Notes: generated by a model from the sequence alone, not told the origin. Positions 40,227 through 49,369 are shown, numbered from the stretch's first letter. The stretch: 64,000 nucleotides of DNA from Gilliamella mensalis (GCF_900103085.1 NZ_FMWR01000007.1:124001-188000), one strand, 5' to 3'. A program made the numbers and translations.

Positions 40227-41330
40227 TTAGTTTGTTGTATCAGTTACTTGAACTTCTTGAACGTTACGTGCTTTAACTTCAATTTCAACACGACGATCTG
40301 GTGCTAAACATGCTTTTAAGTTAGCGCCACGAAGTGCATTACATTTAGTACCAGTAACTGGTTGAGCTTTACCCATACCACGTGCACTGATTAGGTCAGC
40401 AGGAACACCTTTAGATACTAGGTATTTCATTACTGAGTTAGCACGTTGTTCTGATAGTTTTTGGTTATAGCTATCTGAACCGATGCGGTCAGTATGACCA
40501 ATTACAACTATTGCACTTTCAGTTGGGTTGATTTTAACAAGATTTGTAAGTAAGTTATCTAATGCTTGGCGACCTTCTTCTTTTAAGTCAGCTTTTGCAT
40601 AAGAGAACAATACATCTTCATTTAACACATAACGGTTTTCTTGCGTTTTTATTTCAACTGGTGCAGCCACAGCAGGAGAGCCTAAACGGTAAGTAATTCC
40701 TAAAGTTACCATGCCTGCATCTGGAGATGCGTCAGTTTTAGTGTGAATATGTTGAACATATTGGTATTCTAAACGAGTAGAAAAGTCTTCGTCAAAACGA
40801 TAGTCAAGACCTAATGCATAAACAGGAGATAGGTCGGTTTTTGTACCGCCGTGGCCGTATTCTGCTTTAACATTTCCGTTATTTTTCCACTTAGCAATAG
40901 TCACCATTCCACCAGCACGACCATAGATATCTAAATCGTCAGAGATGAATGATAATGGATAGCTTAATTTACCAGTTAAAGAAACACCTTGTGCAGAGAT
41001 TTTGCTATCACCCGCTTTAGTTTTGTCAGCATTATTCAAAGTTCTTTTATATTTAGCTGAACCTAACCAATCATAACCTAACTCAAAGGCTAAATAAGGG
41101 TTTGCTTGGAAGCCAAGGAAAGCACCACCAGCGACATTGCTACGGTTTGAAGTTTTAATACCAGCTTCATCTTTTTCATAGCCGCGGACTTTATTCGCAT
41201 CTAGTTTATAAAGTTCTGACCAACCTAATTTAGCACCTGTGTAAAAGGTGTTATCTTCATATGCCGCATTAGCTGCAGTAGCGGTTAAAGTTGTAACTGC
41301 AATTGCTAGAGCTAGAGTAGTTTTTTTCAT
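40227..41330 (-). CDS. ompA: OmpA-family outer membrane porin
   Basis: This 367-residue protein has a signal peptide cleaved after ATAANA (about residue 22). An eight-stranded beta-barrel follows (about 23-205), with alternating strands such as FYTGAKLGWSEL, LAFELGYDWLG, LTGKLSYPL and FSTRLEYQYVQH. The C-terminal OmpA domain (about 230-355) binds peptidoglycan: VVIGHTDRIGSDSYNQKLSEQRA and a cysteine pair before PDRRVEIEVK. GAGG lies upstream of the ATG. It gives the cell surface stability and is expected to be highly expressed. It stands where rpmH is often found upstream of dnaA. Confidence 0.95.
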   Translation of the reverse strand: MKKTTLALAIAVTTLTATAANAAYEDNTFYTGAKLGWSELYKLDANKVRGYEKDEAGIKTSNRSNVAGGAFLGFQANPYLAFELGYDWLGSAKYKRTLNNADKTKAGDSKISAQGVSLTGKLSYPLSFISDDLDIYGRAGGMVTIAKWKNNGNVKAEYGHGGTKTDLSPVYALGLDYRFDEDFSTRLEYQYVQHIHTKTDASPDAGMVTLGITYRLGSPAVAAPVEIKTQENRYVLNEDVLFSYAKADLKEEGRQALDNLLTNLVKINPTESAIVVIGHTDRIGSDSYNQKLSEQRANSVMKYLVSKGVPADLISARGMGKAQPVTGTKCNALRGANLKACLAPDRRVEIEVKARNVQEVQVTDTTN

Positions 41331-41526
41331 TTTATTGCCTCAACTTATATGTTGTTATAGACGATGTTTAGTTTCTTTATTGTTTAAAATTTACTTTAAA
41401 TAAAAAGAACTATGACTTATTTTTATACAATTATGTTTTACCCATAATCTGTTACTTAGTATATCATAGATAATAGGCAAATCTATAGTTATTGCTGTCA
41501 CAATAGAAAATATTTAAATAATTTTT

Positions 41527-42435
41527 TCAAATTATTTTGTAAATTGTTATGCAAAAGTCATTAATGGTATTAGCTAATGAATTAGCCATAATAAAAAAGT
41601 CAGCTTCTCGTCTTTTATCCAATTCATCTGAACCGATATCTTCATTTTCCTCTAAAATAATTGAATCAAATTTAATGCGTTTAAATGTTAAGTCATTATT
41701 AACGATAAAGCTAATGCCTCTTTCATCAATGATTTTAATTTTACTGATCCATTTTCCTGAATCGAAATGGATACGCATTTCATCACAGGTAATTTCTTGA
41801 TTTTTGCAACTGATAATGCCATTACCTTCAAGGGGATCTTTTAGCTCTGCTTGATCGCCTAATAAAAATGGCGGAAATTTCAAGTTCTCTTTAGCCCATG
41901 TTGTCATGACCTGTTCAAGTGGTTTATCAATTGATAAGGGTGTTAAAGCAAGTGAACCCAGCTCTTTACGTAAAATAGCTAAGATATCTTCTGCTTGTTT
42001 AAAACTACTGCAGTCAACAATAATACGTTTATTATGTGTATCTATCCATAACCAATAGTGATTATATTTACTAAATGCTCTTGGCATTAGATCAACCATG
42101 ACTTCGTCTTTTAAAGCGGCTTTTTCGTTTTTAGTTAGTTTTCTGCTTAGTGCTTGTTCTTGCTTATCGATTTTATCTAATAATGCTTGTTTAATTACGG
42201 GAGCGGGTAATATTTTGGTTTCTTTTTTGATTCTTAATAATAAATGCCCCTGCATATCAATAATAAAAGCATCGTCATTATTATCATGATAAGGCGATAC
42301 CCAACCCATTTTAGTAGTGTCTAGATTACCACAAGGGATGAATGGATGAGATTTTAACGCTTTTGCAATCGCATCTTTATTAAGTAATGTGTCATTATTA
42401 AGTTGATAAATGATGGCATTTTTAAACCAGAGCAT
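41527..42435 (-). CDS. rdgC: Recombination-associated protein RdgC
   Basis: This 302-residue protein aligns with E. coli RdgC (303) through MLWFKNAIIYQL, KMGWVSPY, KILPAPVIKQALLDKI, LKDEVMVDLMPRAFSKY, LWIDT, and LRKELGSLALTPLS. RdgC forms a ring-shaped dimer that binds DNA and limits RecA activity. It has a lower similarity in the C-terminal third. It is flanked by ompA and a MipA/OmpV gene and has no obvious operon partner. Confidence 0.92.
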   Translation of the reverse strand: MLWFKNAIIYQLNNDTLLNKDAIAKALKSHPFIPCGNLDTTKMGWVSPYHDNNDDAFIIDMQGHLLLRIKKETKILPAPVIKQALLDKIDKQEQALSRKLTKNEKAALKDEVMVDLMPRAFSKYNHYWLWIDTHNKRIIVDCSSFKQAEDILAILRKELGSLALTPLSIDKPLEQVMTTWAKENLKFPPFLLGDQAELKDPLEGNGIISCKNQEITCDEMRIHFDSGKWISKIKIIDERGISFIVNNDLTFKRIKFDSIILEENEDIGSDELDKRREADFFIMANSLANTINDFCITIYKII

Positions 42436-42532
42436 ACTTTTCTTTTTCCTGAATTTTTTGTGATGAAGATTTTATCTTGTTTGAACTAGTAATAACTTAT
42501 AGTGCTTAATAAACCGTTATCATTTATGTTCA

Positions 42533-43282
42533 TTAAAAGTTATAAGATACTCCCATATAAATCGAAGTTACAGTATTATTGTCAACCATTGGGCTATCTG
42601 TCACATTGCTGGTTAATTTATCGATATGAACACCGCCAAAAGTTGCAATGTTTTTAGTTAATGAGTATTGTGCCGCTATTTCAGCATAAGGTGTCAATGA
42701 GTTTTCAGCACTAAAATATGGTAATCCTGATCGAGCTGATTCTTTATGAGAAACACCATAATAGTAATCATTATGTTTGCTGTTGACCCAATTTATACCG
42801 ATGGTAGGTGCGACAATTAAATTGCCTTGTATATATGGGACAGTATAATCAGCATTGATTAAAATACTCTTACTTTTATTTAGCATATCAGCTCCAACGC
42901 TACTAGAAAACCCACCCCAGTTGGTTACAAGGTTATATTCTATTTCTGTCAGTAATGTTGCGTGACGGATATCAAGTTGTTTTAATTGGTGATTATCTGA
43001 ATTGTGTGGTTTAAATTCATTAGCTAAGTAGCGCGCACCAATTGAAATACTTTGATCATCGGTATGATAAACATAAACTCCAGCCGATAAATCATCAATA
43101 AAAAATCGCCCATTATCATAATCAATATGAGGAATAGGAAAATAACGCGCATTGTAACTTTTATAAGGTGAATTTTCCCAACCAACACCTGCACCAATGG
43201 AAAAGGGATCAGCTAACGCTTTTGGGGAAACACCTAAAACGATTGTTGACAAAATAGAAAGTGCACTAGCTGTTTTTTTCAT
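42533..43282 (-). CDS. MipA/OmpV family outer membrane protein
   Basis: The start is ATG 43280-43282, which gives a proper signal peptide (MKKTASALSILSTIVLGVSPKALA) and 249 residues; a longer frame adds 50 residues with no signal. The mature part begins DPFSIGAGVGWENSPYKSY and has alternating strands ending in VTSIYMGVSYNF, the C-terminal phenylalanine of outer membrane proteins. Family plan and length agree with MipA (248 residues), proposed to scaffold the lytic transglycosylase MltA and PBP1B, and with OmpV. The exact role is not resolved. Confidence 0.82.
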   Translation of the reverse strand: MKKTASALSILSTIVLGVSPKALADPFSIGAGVGWENSPYKSYNARYFPIPHIDYDNGRFFIDDLSAGVYVYHTDDQSISIGARYLANEFKPHNSDNHQLKQLDIRHATLLTEIEYNLVTNWGGFSSSVGADMLNKSKSILINADYTVPYIQGNLIVAPTIGINWVNSKHNDYYYGVSHKESARSGLPYFSAENSLTPYAEIAAQYSLTKNIATFGGVHIDKLTSNVTDSPMVDNNTVTSIYMGVSYNF

Positions 43283-43397
43283 TTTTTTATACCCATATAT
43301 AAAAAGTGAACATTTTTCGCTAGTCACACAAATTTTATCATTATCTTTTATTTTGCTGTTTCGCTTATTGTCACACAATCTATACATTAATTGTACA

Positions 43398-43426
43398 TTG
43401 TAACAAACCAAATTTCTGAATAATAA
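43398..43426 (+). promoter_or_regulatory. Candidate sigma-70 promoter of the aminotransferase gene
   Basis: TTGTAA (43398-43403) and TAATAA (43421-43426) are 17 bases apart, ending 43 bases before the ATG at 43470. It is a prediction from consensus only. Confidence 0.4.
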
Positions 43427-43469
43427 TGCCACATTTTGTTGTATTTGAATATGGATTAGTGAGATAATT

Positions 43470-44879
43470 ATGAGTAAACCGACTTTAGAAATGATTAACA
43501 GTCGCCCTGATGATGCGACATTGTTAGCGGATGAAGCTAAATATTGTTCTTTTGGCGATACTGTGCACTATGTTGAACCGCCAAAAATCTTTGATGGTTG
43601 TGAAGGTAGTTATATGTATGACAAAGAAGGCAAAGCTTTCCTTGATCTACAAATGTGGTATTCTGCATGTAATTTTGGTTATGCCAATGAACGTTTAAAC
43701 AATGTCCTTAAAAAGCAAATTGATACCTTACCACAGTGCGCAAGCCAATATTTGCATCCAACCAAAATTGAACTAGCCAAAACCATTGCCCAAGGCATGG
43801 AAAAGCGCTTTGGTTATGAAGGACGAGTACATTTCAATGTTGGTGGTTCACAATGTATTGAAGACTCATTAAAATTGGTACGTAATGCATCTGGCGGTAA
43901 ATCATTAATGTTTGCTTTCCAAGGTGGATACCATGGTCGTACTTTAGGGGCTTCATCAATCACATCAAGTTATCGTTATCGTCGTCGCTATGGTCATTTT
44001 GGCGATCGTGCCATGTTTGTTCCATTCCCATATCCTTTCCGTCGTCCAAAAGGCATGACAGCAGAAGAATATGGTGAACATTTAGTGACTGAATTTGCCC
44101 GTTTATTTGAAACCGAATATCACGGTGTTTGGGATCCAAAAGTTGGCCAAGCTGAATATGCAGCATTCTATGCCGAACCTTTACAAGCAACAGGTGGTTA
44201 TATTGTACCTCCACGTAATTATTTTAAAGGTCTTAAAAAAGTGTTAGATCAGTATGGTATTTTATTAGTGGTTGATGAAATCCAAATGGGCTTTTACCGT
44301 ACCGGTAAACTTTGGTCAATTGAACATTTTGATGTCAAACCTGATGTGGTTGTTTTTGCCAAAGCATTAACTAATGGTCTTAACCCTTTAGGTGGTTTAT
44401 GGGCGCGTGAAGAATTAATTAACCCACAAGTATTCCCTGTTGGGTCTACTCACTCAACTTTTGCCTCAAATCCATTAGGTACAGCAGTTGGTCTTGAAGT
44501 ATTAAAAATGACTTCTGAAACTGATTATGAAAAAATGGTCATGGACAGTGGTGCTTATTTCCTTGAAGGTTTAAAAACACTTGAGAAAAAACACAAAGAA
44601 ATTGGTGAAGTTGATGGCTTAGGCTTGGCACTTCGTGCAGAGATTTGTACTGAAGATGGCTTTACAGCTAATAAAGCCTTAGTAGATAAAATGGTTGATA
44701 TTGGTATGTCAGGTGATCTTGATTGGAAAGGTACCAAAATGGGCTTAGTGCTTGATATTGGTGGTTACTATAAAAACGTGATTACCTTTGCCCCATCGTT
44801 ACACATCTCTCGTCAAGAAATTGATCAGGGTATTGAATTGCTTGACCAATTAATTACCCGAGCGAAAAAAGAGCTTTAA
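43470..44879 (+). CDS. Class-III PLP-dependent aminotransferase
   Basis: This 469-residue enzyme has fold-type I class-III features: FNVGGSQCIEDSLKLVRNASG near 131-151, GGYHGRTLGASSITSS near 152-167, the aspartate of VVDEIQMGFYRTGK near 268-281 and the PLP lysine K298 in VFAKALTNGLNP. Family members move an amino group from omega-amino acids or diamines (GABA, ornithine, lysine, acetyl-ornithine). The substrate is not clear from sequence. It opens a group with an acyltransferase and an arginase-fold protein, facing transporter and hydrolase genes. A hairpin separates it from the next gene. Confidence 0.85.
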   Translation: MSKPTLEMINSRPDDATLLADEAKYCSFGDTVHYVEPPKIFDGCEGSYMYDKEGKAFLDLQMWYSACNFGYANERLNNVLKKQIDTLPQCASQYLHPTKIELAKTIAQGMEKRFGYEGRVHFNVGGSQCIEDSLKLVRNASGGKSLMFAFQGGYHGRTLGASSITSSYRYRRRYGHFGDRAMFVPFPYPFRRPKGMTAEEYGEHLVTEFARLFETEYHGVWDPKVGQAEYAAFYAEPLQATGGYIVPPRNYFKGLKKVLDQYGILLVVDEIQMGFYRTGKLWSIEHFDVKPDVVVFAKALTNGLNPLGGLWAREELINPQVFPVGSTHSTFASNPLGTAVGLEVLKMTSETDYEKMVMDSGAYFLEGLKTLEKKHKEIGEVDGLGLALRAEICTEDGFTANKALVDKMVDIGMSGDLDWKGTKMGLVLDIGGYYKNVITFAPSLHISRQEIDQGIELLDQLITRAKKEL

Positions 44880-44897
44880 TTGTTTCATTCTTATCTT

Positions 44898-44919
44898 CCC
44901 GTCAATATCTATTGACGGG
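44898..44919 (+). terminator. Hairpin after the aminotransferase gene
   Basis: CCCGTCAAT (44898-44906) pairs perfectly with ATTGACGGG (44911-44919) over a four-base loop, 19 bases after the stop. There is no T-run, so it may end or only attenuate transcription into the acyltransferase gene. Confidence 0.55.
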
Positions 44920-44952
44920 ACTGCAAATTACTACCTACCATAGATTGACGTT

Positions 44953-46002
44953 ATGAAATACATTAATCAGTTAGAACCTAATGAATTAATAGAAAATTTT
45001 TTAGTTCATCCTCCAAAAGAATTTTCAGCATGGCTAAGTGAAGATGGTGTGCCTGTTTTTTCTGCCAAGTTTGATCTTCTCACTACTGCAGATGATGATT
45101 TCAGACATAAAATTAAAAAACTGCCTTTTTACCATAAATGGCAGCGCTATTTACAACCCAATACTTGTTTTGTTGGCGCAACTGTTTCAGAATACGCATT
45201 ACTAAATGATAAAGTGGATGCGAATCAATTAGTACAGCATCTTAAAATGGCTTATGCTAAGCAATATCCTTTATTAATTGTTAAAGATATACCTGTCGCA
45301 TCGCCTTTACTGAGTGAAAAAGAAAATGATTATTCAATGCATCTTATTTCTTCACTAAAAAGACAGGGTTTTATTGAAGTTGAAGGGCAAGCATTAGCTT
45401 GGCTACCGATTGATTTTGCAAATATGAATGAGGTTTTTTCGCGATTTTCTTATAGTCGACGTAAAAATTTTAGACGAAAGCTAAAATCACGAGAAAAATT
45501 AGTGATTAATATGTTGCATAGTGGGGATGAGTGTTTTTATAATCAAACGGTTTTAGATGAGTATTATCAACTGTACCTTAATGTTTATCAGCAAAGTGAA
45601 ATCCATTTTGATTTATTGACTAAGCCCTTTTTTACTCAGCTATTACAAAATAAAACCCAAAATGCACATATTGTGACTTATCACTATGATAATAAGTTGG
45701 TTGGGTACAATATTTGTTTTGTTGTGAACAATATGCTAATTGATAAGTATATCGGTATGGTTTATCCACAGGCAAGAGAGCTCAATCTCTATTTTGTAAG
45801 TTGGTTTGTAAATCTTGAATATGCTTTGCAGCGAGGGCTTAGCCATTATATTGCAGGTTGGACCGATCCTGAGGTAAAAGCATCACTCGGTGCAAAATTT
45901 ACTTTTACTAAACATCTTGTTTATATTCGCAATCCATTATTAAGAACTATATTACGTAGATTGATTGGTCATTTTGAAAGCGATAAGGAGAAAGTAGCAT
46001 GA
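44953..46002 (+). CDS. GNAT/FemAB-like acyltransferase (BioF2-type)
   Basis: This 349-residue protein has a C-terminal acyltransferase fold of the FemAB/BioF2-like kind: FSRFSYSRRKNFRRKLKSR near 162-180, VLDEYYQLYLNVYQQSEIHFDLLT near 200-223, HIVTYHYDNKLVGYNICFVV near 237-256 and KYIGMVYPQARELNLYF. The N-terminal 120 residues are a separate domain. Family members attach acyl or aminoacyl groups to amines. Its last 4 bases overlap the start of the arginase-fold gene, so the two act together. The acceptor is unknown. Confidence 0.75.
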   Translation: MKYINQLEPNELIENFLVHPPKEFSAWLSEDGVPVFSAKFDLLTTADDDFRHKIKKLPFYHKWQRYLQPNTCFVGATVSEYALLNDKVDANQLVQHLKMAYAKQYPLLIVKDIPVASPLLSEKENDYSMHLISSLKRQGFIEVEGQALAWLPIDFANMNEVFSRFSYSRRKNFRRKLKSREKLVINMLHSGDECFYNQTVLDEYYQLYLNVYQQSEIHFDLLTKPFFTQLLQNKTQNAHIVTYHYDNKLVGYNICFVVNNMLIDKYIGMVYPQARELNLYFVSWFVNLEYALQRGLSHYIAGWTDPEVKASLGAKFTFTKHLVYIRNPLLRTILRRLIGHFESDKEKVA

Positions 46003-46871
46003 CCTGTCCCATTATTCTCAATTTTGATAGAAGCGTGGGTGATATTTGCCATGCTCAAACAATTGATGTTATGCAGTGGCAAGATACAATTCGTTTTGGT
46101 TGCACTAAGAAACAATTTAGCCAATTTAAACAGGTATTACAGCAATCTTTACCCGAAAGCCATGGCACGGTATTAATGGGCAGTGGTGATTTTCATCATA
46201 TTTCATTACTACTTATTGAACGTCTAGCGCAGCAATATTCGGCAAGTAATCCTATTCAAGTTGTGATTTTTGATAATCATCCAGACAATATGCGCTATCT
46301 ATTTGGCGTGCATTGTGGATCATGGGTTAGTTATGTGGCAAGTTTGCCTTTTGTCAGTCATGTACATGTGCTTGGCATTACCTCCCATGATATTGGTATA
46401 GCCCATTTTTGGGAAAATAGATGGAAACCGCTATTTCATAAACAATTGACTTACTGGAGCTTAGATGTCAATGTCGCATGGGCAAAAAAAATTGGCTTAG
46501 GACATGCTTTTAGGCATTTTGCCACACCAGATGACCTTATTGCCAACTTCTTATCCGAACAATATCATAGTGCACAACCGATCTATTTATCGATTGATAA
46601 AGATGTATTAAGTGAAGAGGTGATTCACACCAACTGGGATCAAGGCAAACTACAAACGTATCATCTGCTTGATACTATATCGTCAATTAAACCTAGAATT
46701 ATCGGCAGTGATATTACCGGTGAACTATCAATATGGCAGCCATCTAATTGGTTTAAACGTTTGCTTAGTTCTCTTGATAAACAACCGAGCATATCACCAA
46801 ATAACCTTATCAATTGGCAACAAGAGCAACATCAACTTAATTTAACATTATTAAAAGCATTAGCGGTATAA
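45999..46871 (+). CDS. Arginase/deacetylase-fold metallohydrolase-like protein
   Basis: This 290-residue protein has the ureohydrolase metal motifs in altered form: GSGDFHH near 61-67 in place of GGDHS, DNHPDN at 92-97 in place of DAHxD, and SIDKD at 198-202 in place of SxDxD. Metal-ligand positions (H, D-H-D, D-D) appear kept. The spacing fits arginase and agmatinase. Known substrates of the family are guanidino compounds and acetylated amines. It is translationally coupled to the acyltransferase, which suggests a shared amine substrate. The precise reaction cannot be named. Confidence 0.7.
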   Translation: MTCPIILNFDRSVGDICHAQTIDVMQWQDTIRFGCTKKQFSQFKQVLQQSLPESHGTVLMGSGDFHHISLLLIERLAQQYSASNPIQVVIFDNHPDNMRYLFGVHCGSWVSYVASLPFVSHVHVLGITSHDIGIAHFWENRWKPLFHKQLTYWSLDVNVAWAKKIGLGHAFRHFATPDDLIANFLSEQYHSAQPIYLSIDKDVLSEEVIHTNWDQGKLQTYHLLDTISSIKPRIIGSDITGELSIWQPSNWFKRLLSSLDKQPSISPNNLINWQQEQHQLNLTLLKALAV

Positions 46872-46948
46872 ATTTGTGTAAAAAACTTTCAGGAAAGCAG
46901 GCGTTTAAGTATAAAACCTTACCTACTTTTCCTTATTGTAATTGGAAA

Positions 46949-47350
46949 TTAACGTTGATGATGGTGTGAATCTTGTTCCGATAATTTACTTTCTGCTAAT
47001 GCCAAAAAGAGAATGCCTGAAACAATTAATATTGTACCAATTAACTTGAATAAGGTAATTGGTTCGTGAAATAACCAAATTGAAACAACCATCACGGTCA
47101 CAACTTCAAAGTGTGATGCGGCAAAAGCGGGTCCTACAGGGGCTTTTTTTAATAACGTCATCCAAGTAAAAAATGTCAGAATATAGCCTGCTATTGAGAT
47201 ATAGATCCAAGGGTTAGTAAATACGCGAATTAACCATGCAAGGCTCATTTCTAGTGGTTGCGCTTCAATAGCCGTTAATTTAAAACTGCATTGTGCAATT
47301 GTGTCAAAAAAGAGTAATACAGAAAAGCCAATTAAGTAAAATCTAGCCAT
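46949..47350 (-). CDS. Small four-helix transporter (SMR/EamA type), subunit 1
   Basis: This 133-residue protein has four hydrophobic helices and a C-terminal histidine-rich tail (SHHHQ). The first helix has an acidic residue D16 in FFDTIAQCSFKLTA at the place of the key glutamate of small multidrug resistance proteins. It is encoded 1 base after a similar protein. Paired members of this family act as heterodimers, for example MdtJI (spermidine export). I infer an efflux or flippase pair that moves the product of this gene cluster. Confidence 0.72.
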   Translation of the reverse strand: MARFYLIGFSVLLFFDTIAQCSFKLTAIEAQPLEMSLAWLIRVFTNPWIYISIAGYILTFFTWMTLLKKAPVGPAFAASHFEVVTVMVVSIWLFHEPITLFKLIGTILIVSGILFLALAESKLSEQDSHHHQR

Positions 47351-47351
47351 A

Positions 47352-47708
47352 TTAAGACATCCCTACAAAAACAACACCGGCGGTGATTAATAGCATTCCG
47401 ATCAAGCGGTAACTAGTTAGTAATTCTTTGAAAATAATACGACCAACTAACATGATAGTAATAATATTAAACGAGGCAAGTAAAACCCCTTGAGAAAGAG
47501 GCACTAATGTTAAAAAGGCTAGCCATAATAAGAATTCAGCAATATAAGAGGTAACGCCAATCCAGATCCACTTATTTTTTGCTAAATCTAACCAATAGTA
47601 CCAACCATCCCGGTTATTGGGTGCGATGGCGGCAAATTTAAAAGCGACCTGCCCTAATGTATCCAAACAGATATTACTAATCCAAAGTAGAATAACTAAT
47701 GGCGACAT
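47352..47708 (-). CDS. Small four-helix transporter (SMR/EamA type), subunit 2
   Basis: This 118-residue protein has four membrane helices and, like its partner, an aspartate at position 16 (ICLDTLGQVAFKFAA) in helix 1. The conserved segment PLSQGVLLASFNIITIMLVG is typical of the family's third helix. Its start overlaps the stop of the alpha/beta hydrolase gene by one base, so the pair is translated with that gene. Probably forms an antiparallel heterodimer with subunit 1. Confidence 0.72.
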   Translation of the reverse strand: MSPLVILLWISNICLDTLGQVAFKFAAIAPNNRDGWYYWLDLAKNKWIWIGVTSYIAEFLLWLAFLTLVPLSQGVLLASFNIITIMLVGRIIFKELLTSYRLIGMLLITAGVVFVGMS

Positions 47709-48541
47709 TATGCTTTTATTCCTTTTGCTATATTCTTAAAGAAAGAGGCGCATGTTTTTATCACTTCGCGGCGCTGACGATCAATCGTAATTAAATGATA
47801 GCTATTATGTAATACCACAAATTTAGAGGGACCTGATACCTGTTTTTCGACCAATTTAGCATTGGTTTCTATATTGGCGATATCATCGTTACCTGAATGC
47901 ATTATCAGACATGGCGAAACGACTTTAGGCAATTCAGTTCGCACCAATTTTGCAAATATTTGCATTTCGGCAAGCGCAGGGAATGGGTTACCAGCAAGAC
48001 CAGCTGAGGCAGCATCACCATTTAACATACTTTCAGAGACTATTGCGCGAATGCGTTCATCTTTAAGCCCATAAGGTGGCCTTTCAATGAACACCTGTTT
48101 TTGAAAAATACCTACTTTCTTAAAGAAAGCGAGTAAGCGAAAGACTTTTTTTCCCCAAAATGGTATGCTCCAACCATCGTAAAAAAATGTGGGTGCTAAC
48201 ACGCCAACACCTTTGATTTGTTGCGGTCTGTCCACAGCCAGTTTGAGCGAAAGCAGTGCCCCCATCGATAGTCCAGCAACAAAGATATTATCCACATGCT
48301 GCGCTAAATAATCGGCGCCATCTTGCACACTTTTATACCAATCTTGCCAAGTTGTTTTACACAGATCTTCTTCCGTACCGCAATGTCCTGCTAACTGGAT
48401 TGCATAAACTGTAAAACCAGCTTTATGTAAGCCATTAGCTAAAATCCGCATTTCATTAGGCGTTCCTGTTAATCCATGGATTAATAGTACGCCATCTTTG
48501 TTACCTGGTAGAAAGTACGATAAATCTTCAATTGTACTCAT
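47708..48541 (-). CDS. Alpha/beta hydrolase (carboxylesterase/monoacylglycerol lipase-like)
   Basis: This 277-residue cytoplasmic hydrolase has an oxyanion-hole HGLTG at 22-26, nucleophile S92 in AGLSMG, an acid in SGNDDIAN (about D219-220) and catalytic H249 in NSYHLITID. A lid region covers 120-180. The layout is that of bacterial carboxylesterase Est30 and monoacylglycerol lipase. It lacks a signal peptide. It lies between a HAD phosphatase and the transporter pair, so it could remove an acyl group or act as thioesterase in the same pathway. Confidence 0.8.
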   Translation of the reverse strand: MSTIEDLSYFLPGNKDGVLLIHGLTGTPNEMRILANGLHKAGFTVYAIQLAGHCGTEEDLCKTTWQDWYKSVQDGADYLAQHVDNIFVAGLSMGALLSLKLAVDRPQQIKGVGVLAPTFFYDGWSIPFWGKKVFRLLAFFKKVGIFQKQVFIERPPYGLKDERIRAIVSESMLNGDAASAGLAGNPFPALAEMQIFAKLVRTELPKVVSPCLIMHSGNDDIANIETNAKLVEKQVSGPSKFVVLHNSYHLITIDRQRREVIKTCASFFKNIAKGIKA

Positions 48542-48550
48542 TTATATTCC

Positions 48551-49282
48551 TTACTCTTTTTCTATCATGACAGGAATTAGCGAATCCTGAGCCTGTCTTA
48601 AGGCTTGTGTTACATTAGCAAAACTATTGATGGTACAGTGTTCAATCCTATTTTTTTCACAATAGTGAACCAGTTTATCTTTGGCAAACACAAAATCAAC
48701 ATTATGTGATACGCAGAAATCTGACGAACCATCACCAACATATAGTATTTGTGGAAAATGTTGTTGTTTTTTAACATGATTACATTTGCAATTACCACTT
48801 TTTTTGATGCAGTTTTTGCTTGCATAGGGAAACTCAAGGCGCCAACTACGCATGTGATTATGGAGCAATTTATTGGCAAAAATTGGCAAATGTTTAATAC
48901 CATGATGTTTTAAAATAAACTCAATGGCATAATCAAGCCCATCGCTCACTACGTGAACGGGAATCTTATTTTTTTCGGTATAATGAATAAAGGATTTAAA
49001 ATCCGGATCAATTTCGATTTGTGATAAGATGTCATTGAGCTCATCTAAGCTTGCATCCATTAACGCAATTTGCTTGCTCATACATTCTTGAGAGCCAATT
49101 TTGCCATCAAGCCATAACGTTTCGAGTTCATCACAACCATCTTGACCGAAATGACTAAGCAACGTGTCGGTAACATCTTTCACGCTAATTGTGCCATCAA
49201 AATCACATAAAACAATTGGCATGTGATTTTGTGTATAAGATGGTTGAAAAAGAGAGTTTGCTATTGATGAAAAAGTGTTCAT
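48551..49282 (-). CDS. HAD phosphatase, MtnX/PSP-like
   Basis: This protein has the HAD motif I IVLCDFDGTIS, with nucleophile D27 and D29, motif II around HVVSDGLDYAI and motif IV in YVGDGSSDFCVS. The order resembles MtnX and phosphoserine phosphatase-like (HAD-IB) enzymes. A cysteine-containing insertion CIKKSGNCKCNH lies near 158-169. The start may be ATG 49282 or M21 at 49222; neither has a good ribosome-binding site. It is the first gene of the minus-strand group and is divergent from rstA. Substrate unknown. Confidence 0.75.
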   Translation of the reverse strand: MNTFSSIANSLFQPSYTQNHMPIVLCDFDGTISVKDVTDTLLSHFGQDGCDELETLWLDGKIGSQECMSKQIALMDASLDELNDILSQIEIDPDFKSFIHYTEKNKIPVHVVSDGLDYAIEFILKHHGIKHLPIFANKLLHNHMRSWRLEFPYASKNCIKKSGNCKCNHVKKQQHFPQILYVGDGSSDFCVSHNVDFVFAKDKLVHYCEKNRIEHCTINSFANVTQALRQAQDSLIPVMIEKE

Positions 49283-49369
49283 TTTAGATGTAAAAATAGT
49301 CTATTTAAAGATATTACGCAGATTTTCGCATAAAGTGACAAAAAAATTTGTTGGCTCTTTGTATATATT

